16,650 nt of DNA from an uncultured Elusimicrobia bacterium (GTDB lineage: Bacteria; Elusimicrobiota; Endomicrobiia; Endomicrobiales; Endomicrobiaceae): the NCBI GenBank assembly GCA_937916125.1, contig CALGGE010000110.1:1-16650 (forward strand), written 5' to 3'. Below, in pieces: positions 8,701-14,459 of the stretch (position 1 is the first letter of the stretch; the number at the start of each line of letters is the position of its first letter). The notes below the pieces were generated by a model. The model was given only the letters and a program-made list of their open reading frames with translations. It was not told the DNA's origin and did not search any database. Position numbers and translations under genes: made by a program.

Positions 8701-10494
8701 TACTTTATCTCCACTCACGGCGGAAGAAAAGGTCTTTCCGATACGGCTCTTAAAACTGCGGAAGCCGGATACCTCACAAGAAAACTTGTTGACGTGTCTC
8801 ACGATGTAGTTGTTACCGAGCATGATTGTCATACACCTAACGGAGTATTTATCGGAGATTTGAAATCCGGCGAAGAAACGATTGAAAAAATAGATGAGAG
8901 AATTGTAGGAAGAGTTGCTCTCGATAACGTAGTCGGTATTATTCAGCATGGCGACGATATCAGAGAAGAGCTTATCGTAAAAAGAGGCGAACTCATTACT
9001 GCAGAGCAGGCTAAGAAGCTTATCGAAGCCGGTATCGATAAAATCGGTATCAGAAGCGTTTTAACATGCGAAGCGGAACACGGTGTTTGTGCAAAATGTT
9101 ACGGTTTAAGCCCTGCAACCGGTAAGCTTGCCGAAGTCGGTGAGGCTGTCGGTGTAGTTGCAGCTCAGTCTATCGGTGAACCGGGTACTCAGCTTACGTT
9201 GAGAACGTTCCACATCGGTGGTGCGGCAAGTACGGTTACTCAGAAATCGGAAATCTATGCGGAAAAAGACGGTACTGTGGATTTCTATAATTTAAAAGCC
9301 ATTAAAAACAGAGACGGCGATATATTGGTAGTTAACAGAAATACCGAACTTGTATTTACGGAAAATTCTCCCAGAAGAAGACAAGTTCATAAAATACCTT
9401 ACGGTGCAATAATTAAGGTTAAAGACGGTCAGGAAATTACTTTGAAAGACGGTAAACACGTTTTGCTTGCAAAATGGGACCCGCATTCAAAGTCAATTAT
9501 TTCCGAATATGAAGGTAAATTAAAGTACGTTGATATTAAAGACGGTGTTACTTTACAGAAAGAAAAATCTAAAATTACAGGTCAGATTGAACGTGTAATT
9601 ATAGAAGACAGAACAAGAAAGAACAGACCTAAACTTGTTATCGAAAAAGACGGTAAATCGGTAGTTGAATATCCTTTGACCGTCGGTACGACGCTTGTTG
9701 CTCCTAACGGTTCGGCAGTTAAGGTCGGCGATATTTTGGCAAAAATGCCTCAGGAATCTGGTACAAAGGTTAAGGATATTACCGGAGGTCTTCCCAGAGT
9801 TGCAGAACTCTTTGAAGGAAGAAAACCGAAGAGCGTTGCGGTTGTTTCCGAAATCGACGGCGTTGTAAGACTCGGCGAAGCTACCAAGAAAGGTGCTTTG
9901 AAAGTTAAAGTTGTTGACCCCGATACGAAGATAGAGAAAGAATATGTTATTCCTCTCGGACGTCATTTGGTTGTTTATGAGGGGGATAAAGTTGAAGCGG
10001 GTGAGGCACTTTCGGACGGTGCGGTAAATCCTCACGATATTCTTAAAGTTAAAGGCCCTAAAGTAGTTCAGGAATATCTTGTTAATGAAATACAGCAGGT
10101 TTACAGACTTCAAGGTGTATCCATTAACGATAAACATATAGAAGTTGTTGTTCGTCAAATGTTGTCCAATGTCAGAATTACCGACGAGGGCGACAGCAAG
10201 TTCTTAAAAGGTGAAATTATTTCAAGGTTCAATTATGAAAATGAAAGAAAAGCCATAAAGAAAAAAGGTGGGAAAGTTCCCGTTGCGCAACCTGTTCTTT
10301 TAGGTATAACGAAAGCTGCACTTTCGTCAGATTCTTTCATATCTGCAGCAAGCTTCCAGGAAACGACAAGAGTTCTTACGGAAGCCGCAGTTTCAGGGCA
10401 GATAGACGTATTGAGAGGCTTGAAAGAAAATGTTGCTATAGGTCATTTGATACCGGCAGGTACGGGACTTAAAGCACCTGAAGAAGCAAAATAA
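5752..10494 (+). CDS. rpoC: DNA-directed RNA polymerase subunit beta'
   Basis: This 1580-residue beta' is longer than the 1407 of E. coli. The N-terminal zinc ribbon uses C72, C74, C87 and C90. The catalytic loop NADFDGDQ holds the Mg-binding D646, D648 and D650. The bridge helix is MMADSGARGSRQQVRQLAG. The second zinc site is C1026, C1106, C1113 and C1116. The trigger loop LTLRTFHIGG (L1150, H1154) is followed by an SI3-like insertion of about 180 residues (1160-1340) before TGGLPRVAELFEGRKPK. A second insertion of about 190 residues (155-345) in the clamp is absent from E. coli. Ribosome binding site GGAAGGG at 5736-5742, nine bases from the ATG, decides the start. It is co-transcribed with rpoB and forms the catalytic centre of RNA polymerase. 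Confidence 0.99.
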   Translation: MKNSKNLKKKPQNLNFTDFDAVKLTVASPEDIRSWSYGEVKKPETINYRTFKPERDGLFCDCIFGPTKDWECHCGKYKYVKHQGIICDRCGVEVTESKVRRERFGHIDLAVPVAHPWFLKKPPSKIGILLNMKISDLEKVIYYTKYVVTHTLKDASDIVPFLHKGSLLKEEEFNLFQYGMRSAVVRDELRNVFDGIVAEDIEFDNSDEKALKKKLEKIVKTMADYSGEKKADVVKKLADNITNGVKYYKCYFKPHNVYFYDVEGSQKSELKKILNNAFGKDSDVSVTDPDRKIKVEFFDIEKENVFNELRKNPESLKAFEGKLRVEVFRMELPILRTFSKPETPILLEESDVKKFKSGFGEHLKVDIGASAVRKLLEEIDLEKEQKEIQVEISKISSDMERARLIRKLRVVEGFKNSNTRPEWMILTVLPVIPPDLRPLVALEGGRFAASDLNDLYRRIINRNNRLRHIEQLKAPAVMINNEKRLLQEAVDALIDNDSLSRPVTGAGNRVLKSLSDTLKGKQGRFRQNLLGKRVDYSGRSVIVVGPSLKLNQCGIPKEMALELFKPFIIRELIKQEGTTLKAARRILERGDVRVWGILEKVTKSHPVLLNRAPTLHRLGIQAFEPILVEGKSIQLHPLTCTAFNADFDGDQMAVHVPISIEAQLEAKMLMMTTKNILSPSSGKPITVPGQDIVLGSCFITKEKKGVLGEGSIFSCVDEVISAYQHKEVDLQARIKVAGITNLRDPNLKDNEQRDISKWKNDDKKGIINYTTVGRVIFNEHLPKGEGKKEGDAGYYALGYKNKALGKKDLVSIIDECFNKLGQYKTVILLDEIKNLGYKYATLAGVSISIDAMKVPPEKDGMVRDAKKQIKEIEKQAKLGLITESERYNKIIDIWTKVTDNVADIMFDEMKKDEGEVYKPNTNRFNSVYMMADSGARGSRQQVRQLAGMRGLMAKPQKKLSGGVGEIIETPIIANFREGLSILEYFISTHGGRKGLSDTALKTAEAGYLTRKLVDVSHDVVVTEHDCHTPNGVFIGDLKSGEETIEKIDERIVGRVALDNVVGIIQHGDDIREELIVKRGELITAEQAKKLIEAGIDKIGIRSVLTCEAEHGVCAKCYGLSPATGKLAEVGEAVGVVAAQSIGEPGTQLTLRTFHIGGAASTVTQKSEIYAEKDGTVDFYNLKAIKNRDGDILVVNRNTELVFTENSPRRRQVHKIPYGAIIKVKDGQEITLKDGKHVLLAKWDPHSKSIISEYEGKLKYVDIKDGVTLQKEKSKITGQIERVIIEDRTRKNRPKLVIEKDGKSVVEYPLTVGTTLVAPNGSAVKVGDILAKMPQESGTKVKDITGGLPRVAELFEGRKPKSVAVVSEIDGVVRLGEATKKGALKVKVVDPDTKIEKEYVIPLGRHLVVYEGDKVEAGEALSDGAVNPHDILKVKGPKVVQEYLVNEIQQVYRLQGVSINDKHIEVVVRQMLSNVRITDEGDSKFLKGEIISRFNYENERKAIKKKGGKVPVAQPVLLGITKAALSSDSFISAASFQETTRVLTEAAVSGQIDVLRGLKENVAIGHLIPAGTGLKAPEEAK

Positions 10495-10531
10495 TTAAAA
10501 AAATAAAAATTAAATTTGAGGGAAGGATCCA

Positions 10532-10912
10532 ATGCCAACAGTTAATCAGTTAATTTCAGGCGGAAGAAAACAAGTTATACAAAAGACTAAATCTCCTGCA
10601 TTGAAAAGTTGTCCGCAAAGAAGAGGAGTTTGTACAAGAGTTTATACAACCACTCCTAAAAAACCTAATTCAGCTTTGAGAAAGGTTGCCAGAGTAAAAC
10701 TTACTTCGGGATATGAAGTTACTTCGTACATTCCGGGCGTCGGTCACAATTTACAGGAACACTCTATCGTTCTTATCAGAGGCGGAAGAGTAAAAGATTT
10801 GCCGGGTGTAAGATATCATATTATCAGAGGAGCTTTGGATGCTACCGGAGTTGAAGGCAGAAATCAGTCAAGAAGTAAATACGGTGCAAAAAAAGCAAAA
10901 GCTAAAAAATAA
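10532..10912 (+). CDS. rpsL: 30S ribosomal protein S12
   Basis: A 126-residue S12, normal length. It contains CPQRRGVCTRVYTTTPKKPN and RGGRVKDLPGVRYH, the two loops that reach the decoding centre. K43 and K88, the positions where substitutions give streptomycin resistance in other bacteria, are both the usual lysine, and D89 is the residue methylthiolated by RimO in many species. The tail KYGAKKAKAKK is basic and binds rRNA. The start at ATG 10532 has GAGGGAAGGA just upstream (10518-10527). It lies 37 bases after rpoC and 27 before rpsG, so it belongs to the same operon. No streptomycin-resistance substitution is visible. Confidence 0.98.
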   Translation: MPTVNQLISGGRKQVIQKTKSPALKSCPQRRGVCTRVYTTTPKKPNSALRKVARVKLTSGYEVTSYIPGVGHNLQEHSIVLIRGGRVKDLPGVRYHIIRGALDATGVEGRNQSRSKYGAKKAKAKK

Positions 10913-10939
10913 TTTGATAATAAAAGAGGATAATTAAAT

Positions 10940-11419
10940 ATGCCAAGAAAAGCATTAAAACCAAGAGAAAAAAGAGGTATGCCGAAAGGCGATTCAGTTT
11001 ATAATTCCGTGTTGGTAGCAAGATTTATTAATAAACTTGACCACAGAGGGAAGAAAAGTTTAGCGGAAAGAATAATCTACAAAGCATTTGAAATAATGAA
11101 AGAAAAAACCGGCGAAGAACCGTTGGAAGTTTTCAACAGAGCTATTGAAAATGCCAGACCGTTGCTTGAAGTAAGACCCAGAAGAGTCGGCGGTGCTACA
11201 TATCAGGTTCCTATGGAAGTTCCTATGGTAAGGTCCACCACTTTGGCTATGGACTGGATTATGGAATCTGCCAGATCCAAAACCGGTAAACCTATGTGCG
11301 AAAAGCTCGCTCAGGAATTTATGGAAGCTTCCAGAAAAGAAGGTTCCGTAATGAAGAAGAGAGAGGATACGCATAGGATGGCGGAGGCTAACAAAGCATT
11401 TGCCCATTACAAATGGTAA
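10940..11419 (+). CDS. rpsG: 30S ribosomal protein S7
   Basis: A 159-residue S7, close to the usual 156. It opens with MPRKALKPREKRGMPKGDSV, has the beta-hairpin motif LEVRPRRVGGATYQVPMEVP (about 76-95) that contacts 16S rRNA and the mRNA exit channel, and ends with KKREDTHRMAEANKAFAHYKW, the conserved C-terminal region. S7 nucleates assembly of the 30S head. The ribosome binding site GAGGA (10926-10930) lies nine bases before the ATG. It is the last gene of the visible operon: fusA and tuf, which commonly follow, are not there, and the next gene is on the other strand. Confidence 0.98.
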   Translation: MPRKALKPREKRGMPKGDSVYNSVLVARFINKLDHRGKKSLAERIIYKAFEIMKEKTGEEPLEVFNRAIENARPLLEVRPRRVGGATYQVPMEVPMVRSTTLAMDWIMESARSKTGKPMCEKLAQEFMEASRKEGSVMKKREDTHRMAEANKAFAHYKW

Positions 11420-11480
11420 GCTTTATTTAAATTAAGCTACATTTATAGCGAAAAAACAGAAATATTTTAGTTACGACTTT

Positions 11481-11536
11481 GAATTCCCAAGCCTTATGTA
11501 CCGTTTACACTTTTGTACACTGCGGCTTGGGAATTC
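11481..11536 (+). terminator. Inverted repeat, likely end of the rpsG transcript
   Basis: A perfect 13-bp inverted repeat, GAATTCCCAAGCC (11481-11493) and GGCTTGGGAATTC (11524-11536), encloses a 30-base loop that itself contains a TGTAC/GTACA stem (11497-11501/11515-11519). It starts about 60 bases after the rpsG stop and is followed by TTTGTCT, which is only moderately T-rich. It fits a bidirectional or imperfect intrinsic terminator, but the large loop also allows a dispersed palindromic element. Bases 11419-11438 form another near-perfect 20-bp AT palindrome over the rpsG stop. Confidence 0.55.
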
Positions 11537-11857
11537 TTTGTCTCACTAACAAATCTTTCTGTTTTTTCTCTGTCCTTACATTTTCTGATATTCTTAAATT
11601 ATTTCTGTTTTCTGTGTCCTTACATTTGTTGGTAAATTTTCTTTTTGCCGTTGTCGTTAAAACTTTTCAACTATTCAACTGTTCAATTGCCGTTGTTGTA
11701 CATTGTCGTTTTCAACTCTTCAACCGTCGTTCAGTCTGTCATTCCCGAGCGTTTCTGTCGGGAATCTCGCCGTTGCAGTTGTCGTTTCGTTTTGAACATA
11801 TTTTCTTTTGCTCTTGCTGTTTTAACTTTTATAAATTTCTTTATTTGGCACTATATA
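11537..11857. repeat. Gene-free spacer with short direct repeats
   Basis: No credible gene is seen; the open frames here are T/C-rich and unlike proteins. A 13-base direct repeat TGTCCTTACATTT occurs at 11571 and 11615, each preceded by a TTTCTGTTTT tract. Three tandem 8-base units TTCAACTA, TTCAACTG, TTCAATTG occupy 11666-11689, and two related units 11711-11726, each following a TTGTCGTT motif. These look like degenerate intergenic repeats lying downstream of the pilin gene. Confidence 0.55.
11741..11765. repeat. REP-like palindrome
   Basis: ATTCCCGA (11741-11748) and TCGGGAAT (11758-11765) form a perfect 8-bp stem around a 9-base loop. Sequences of the form ATTCCCG...CGGGAAT are common dispersed palindromes in many bacterial genomes. 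It lies 93 bases beyond the pilin stop on the pilin's transcribed side, so it could help end or stabilise that transcript. Confidence 0.5.
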
Positions 11858-12322
11858 TTATTCCAAGCTATAGCTCAATTGTTTTTGTTCAAAAATTCTT
11901 GCACCGGATGTTATATCATAACTCATACGTATATACGACTTGTCGTTATCCATCAATTCATTAGGCTTTATTACATATGCATAAAATAAATGGTGCATTC
12001 CGGTCGTAGTATCATTACCATCTCCAATATTAAAACAAGTAAAATATTTATTACCTCTTGCATCAATATTAAAAACTTCTTCCTTACATGTAAATCTCTT
12101 TGTACCGGCACTACCTTTAGTTGAATGTAAAAAATTTCCGTATTCACTGTAATAATTTTTCTGTGCTGATAAAATAGTTCCTAAAAGAGCATATCCCTCC
12201 GCCATTTTTGCTTTTCTTGTGTATCCTTGATAAATAGGCACGCTTACCACCGACAGAATAATCACGATAGCAATCGTAATTACCAACTCCACTAATGTGA
12301 AACCTTTTAATTTTCTTTTCAT
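11858..12322 (-). CDS. Type IV pilin-like prepilin (PilE/PilA-like)
   Basis: A 154-residue prepilin. The leader MKRKLKG is short and basic, followed by the class III cleavage site G7/F8 and FTLVE, with E12 being the conserved Glu5 of the mature protein. A hydrophobic helix (8-30) then leads into the typical N-terminal alpha helix (YTRKAKMAEGYALLGTILSAQKNYYSEYGNF). Cysteines C79 and C96 could form the C-terminal disulfide. It would be cleaved and N-methylated by PilD in the inner membrane and polymerised into a pilus or pseudopilus. Ribosome binding site AGGAG lies seven bases before the ATG. It stands alone, with no assembly genes nearby, as is common for minor or accessory pilins; major pilin versus pseudopilin cannot be decided. 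Confidence 0.9.
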   Translation of the reverse strand: MKRKLKGFTLVELVITIAIVIILSVVSVPIYQGYTRKAKMAEGYALLGTILSAQKNYYSEYGNFLHSTKGSAGTKRFTCKEEVFNIDARGNKYFTCFNIGDGNDTTTGMHHLFYAYVIKPNELMDNDKSYIRMSYDITSGARIFEQKQLSYSLE

Positions 12323-12367
12323 AATTCTTCTCCTTTTGTTTTTTTATTATTTATTATAAATTGTAAA

Positions 12368-12396
12368 TTGCCAAAAGCAATTTTTTATGCTATAAT
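12368..12396 (+). promoter_or_regulatory. Candidate promoter toward the XRE gene
   Basis: TTGCCA (12368-12373) and a perfect TATAAT (12391-12396) are separated by 17 bases. The -35 overlaps a small hairpin. Transcription would start near 12403 and cross the spacer toward the regulator gene at 12624. Confidence 0.45.
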
Positions 12397-12546
12397 ACAA
12401 GCCGAGTATGAATTTATTGCTATGTTTTTTATTTTTTTGTTTTTTTGTTCGGGAGACAGCTATGATGTATTCCGATATTTAAGCTAATGCTATGTATTTA
12501 GCTCGCTCGGCCTGAATTTAAAAATTTCAAATATTCGGTAGAGTAA

Positions 12547-12595
12547 AAACACAGTGTTTATTCTTTTGATATATATTTTACATCAAAAGAATAAA
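12547..12595. promoter_or_regulatory. Two palindromes upstream of the XRE gene (operator candidates)
   Basis: The first is AAACAC-A-GTGTTT (12547-12559), a compact 13-base palindrome of the size bound by XRE/Cro dimers. Overlapping its end is a perfect 14-bp inverted repeat, TTTATTCTTTTGAT (12557-12570) and ATCAAAAGAATAAA (12582-12595), with an 11-base loop. Neither is followed by a T-tract in a position that would make a good terminator. Their place 28-76 bases before the regulator's ATG suggests autoregulation, by inference. Confidence 0.5.
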
Positions 12596-12623
12596 AAAGT
12601 CAATGTTTTTTTGGAGAAAAAAA

Positions 12624-13019
12624 ATGGCAGAAAGTAAAATAGGTAAAAAAATAAAAGAACTGTTATATTTAAAAAGGATGTCGCAAAGTGATCTCGCAAG
12701 AAAAGCGGGAATAAATGTACAGGTTGTTTCAAATTGGATAACAGGATTTAGAAAGCCCAAATTGGAAAATTTACAAAAATTGGCAAAAGCTTTAGATACT
12801 ACCGTTGAAGATTTGTTAACAGAGCCGAAGAAAAAATCCGTGCTTACGTCGCAGGAAATAATAGTAGAAAAAATGAAAATTTTAGAGAAGAAATTAGAAA
12901 TAAAAGATGAAGAAATAAAAAATCTCAAAGAAAGAATTTCATTTCTTGAGGAAGAATTATCTTTTTATAAAAATAAAGAAAAGCTTGTAGCAACTTCTAA
13001 AAGAACAGGGCGGGATTAA
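12624..13019 (+). CDS. XRE-family transcriptional regulator with coiled-coil tail
   Basis: From ATG 12624, 131 residues. The first ~65 form a Cro/CI-type helix-turn-helix: IGKKIKELLYLKRMSQSDLARKAGINVQVVSNWITG followed by KPKLENLQKLAKALDTTVEDLL. QSDLARKAG and VQVVSNWITG are the two DNA-binding helices. Residues about 75-120 are a strongly charged heptad-like coiled coil (EKMKILEKKLEIKDEEIKNLKE), likely for dimerisation. An upstream in-frame ATG at 12603 is less likely because GGAG (12613-12616) lies seven bases before 12624. It resembles phage or mobile-element repressors; the target is unknown. It is convergent with the ATPase gene downstream, with 44 bases between the stops. Confidence 0.88.
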   Translation: MAESKIGKKIKELLYLKRMSQSDLARKAGINVQVVSNWITGFRKPKLENLQKLAKALDTTVEDLLTEPKKKSVLTSQEIIVEKMKILEKKLEIKDEEIKNLKERISFLEEELSFYKNKEKLVATSKRTGRD

Positions 13020-13063
13020 TCATACCTGCATTACGCCCCATACAAAAATGACTATAGCAACCT

Positions 13064-14320
13064 TTAGTAATCAAGGCTGTCCATATCCAAAAGAAAATCA
13101 AAAATATCCATTGTAATAATTCCGTTGTCATCACGTTTTCTTTTGATACTGTCTTTAACAATAATAATTTTCTTAAAAAAATCATTCACTTTCAATAAAG
13201 GTCTTTGTTCTTGATTTTTTTTGTCTTCAGTTGCCACAGTCAGAGCTGACTGAATATAAAATTTATTGTTACCTTTATTAGCAATAAAATCTATTTCAAT
13301 TTGTTTTCTTTTGCCGTTTTTTTCTCTAATATCTATAACACCGACATCAACACTAAAGCCTCTTCTCCTAAGTTCAATATAAATAATATTTTCCATTATA
13401 TGTGTTTCTTCATCTTGTCTGAAATTTAATAATGAATTTCTTATTCCGATATCGGTAAAATAGTATTTCATTGGTGTGTCGATGTATTTTTTTCCTTTAA
13501 TATCAAATCTTGTAGATTTTTCTATCAAAAAGGCATTTTCAAGATAATCTAAATATGTACTAATAGTTTTATTTGATATATTTAAATTTAATTTGCTGTT
13601 AAATGTATCTGCAAGTTTTTTAGGGTTAGTTAATGAGCCTATAGCTGAAGATATAATATTTACCAAAGAATTTAAATTGTTTTTATCACGAATATTATTT
13701 CTTTCCACAATGTCGTTTAAATAAATATTTTGAGATTGAGTTTTTAAATAATCCATTTTTATTTCTTCACTTTTTTGTAAGGCAATTAGCGGAAGTCCAC
13801 CGTATGTATAATAATCTTTCCATATAGAATTAATATCGGTATCATTTTTTTTGACGGAATAATACTCCGAAAAACTTAACGGATATATTCTTATTTCATC
13901 ACCACGACCTCTAAATTCAGTAATAATATCTGAAGATAAAAATTTCGAATTACTTCCGGTAACATAGATATCTATATTTTGTATTCTTAATAAACCGTTT
14001 AATAAAAATTCAAATTTATCAACCAATTGAATTTCATCTAAAATAACATAATATATTTCATTATCAATAATTTTATCTTTTATAAATTTACTTAAAATTT
14101 TTGGGTTTAGTAATTCATCATCTTCTACATTATCTAATGCAACCGAAATTATATGATCTTTTCTTACTCCGTTTTCTAAAAGATACTTTACAAAAATTTC
14201 ATTTAAAAGATAAGATTTCCCGCATCTTCTAATACCTGTAACTATTTTAATAAGTCCGTTACTCTGTCTATCTATCAATTTTTTTAGATAATAATCCCTG
14301 TTTATTATTATTTTTTTCAT
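13064..14320 (-). CDS. AAA-type ATPase with DUF4143 C-terminal domain
   Basis: A 418-residue protein. The N-terminal AAA_14-like ATPase has Walker A GIRRCGKS (29-36), Walker B YYVILDE (D95, E96) and a sensor segment TGSNSKFL (121-128, N124), followed by EFRGRGDEIRIYPLSF. A winged-helix-like middle (about 205-275) leads into the DUF4143 nuclease-fold region with ENIIYIELRRRGF (310-322), IEIDF (D344) and FYIQSAL (Q357). The usual E-x-K of PD-(D/E)XK nucleases is replaced by Q-S-A, so DNA cleavage is doubtful. Its real role is unknown in this widespread family. Start ATG 14320 has AAAGGG upstream. It is much more AT-rich than the ribosomal genes and may be horizontally acquired. Confidence 0.88.
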   Translation of the reverse strand: MKKIIINRDYYLKKLIDRQSNGLIKIVTGIRRCGKSYLLNEIFVKYLLENGVRKDHIISVALDNVEDDELLNPKILSKFIKDKIIDNEIYYVILDEIQLVDKFEFLLNGLLRIQNIDIYVTGSNSKFLSSDIITEFRGRGDEIRIYPLSFSEYYSVKKNDTDINSIWKDYYTYGGLPLIALQKSEEIKMDYLKTQSQNIYLNDIVERNNIRDKNNLNSLVNIISSAIGSLTNPKKLADTFNSKLNLNISNKTISTYLDYLENAFLIEKSTRFDIKGKKYIDTPMKYYFTDIGIRNSLLNFRQDEETHIMENIIYIELRRRGFSVDVGVIDIREKNGKRKQIEIDFIANKGNNKFYIQSALTVATEDKKNQEQRPLLKVNDFFKKIIIVKDSIKRKRDDNGIITMDIFDFLLDMDSLDY

Positions 14321-14340
14321 ATTAACCCTTTTATTCTATA

Positions 14341-14372
14341 CCTAAAAACTGCCATTTCAGGCACTTTTTAGG
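14341..14372. repeat. Palindrome upstream of the DUF4143 ATPase
   Basis: CCTAAAAA-c-TGCC (14341-14353) pairs with GGCA-c-TTTTTAGG (14360-14372): 12 bp with one mismatch around loop ATTTCA. It ends 20 bases before the ATPase start and shares a 22-base core (14346-14367) with the palindrome at 16043-16064, 17 of 22 positions identical. A half-copy, TTGCCATTAAACTGC, is at about 14416-14430. It could be an operator or a recognition site of the neighbouring proteins. Confidence 0.6.
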
Positions 14373-14459
14373 TGTAAATTTTTCTATAAACATAGATTCC
14401 CGCCTAACGGTAATATTGCCATTAAACTGCTTTTTAAAAAATAAATATCAATTTTGTGT

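Larger units (their letters stand above)
12323..12602. other. Spacer between pilin and XRE genes: promoter and hairpins
   Basis: This 280-base divergent spacer holds a hairpin AAATTGC-caaaa-GCAATTT followed by T (12365-12386), resembling the repeat after rplJ. It overlaps a + strand promoter-like pair TTGCCA (12368-12373), N17, TATAAT (12391-12396). Downstream are GCCGAG (12401-12406), able to pair with CTCGGC (12506-12511), and three copies of GCTATG (12419, 12459, 12489). T-rich tracts fill 12425-12447. Whether a small RNA of about 110 bases or merely an XRE leader is made cannot be told from sequence. Confidence 0.4.

Noticed and set aside
10658..10663. Streptomycin resistance through rpsL
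   Set aside because: K43 and K88 are both the wild-type lysine.
11479..11989. Overlapping + strand open frames of 161 and 114 codons
   Set aside because: They run through palindromes and repeats and into the antisense of the pilin gene, are Phe/Cys/Ser-rich without domain-like pattern, and lack a ribosome binding site.
13008..13038. GGGCG/CGCCC as terminator between XRE and the convergent ATPase
   Set aside because: Five base pairs, a long loop and no T-tract on either strand.
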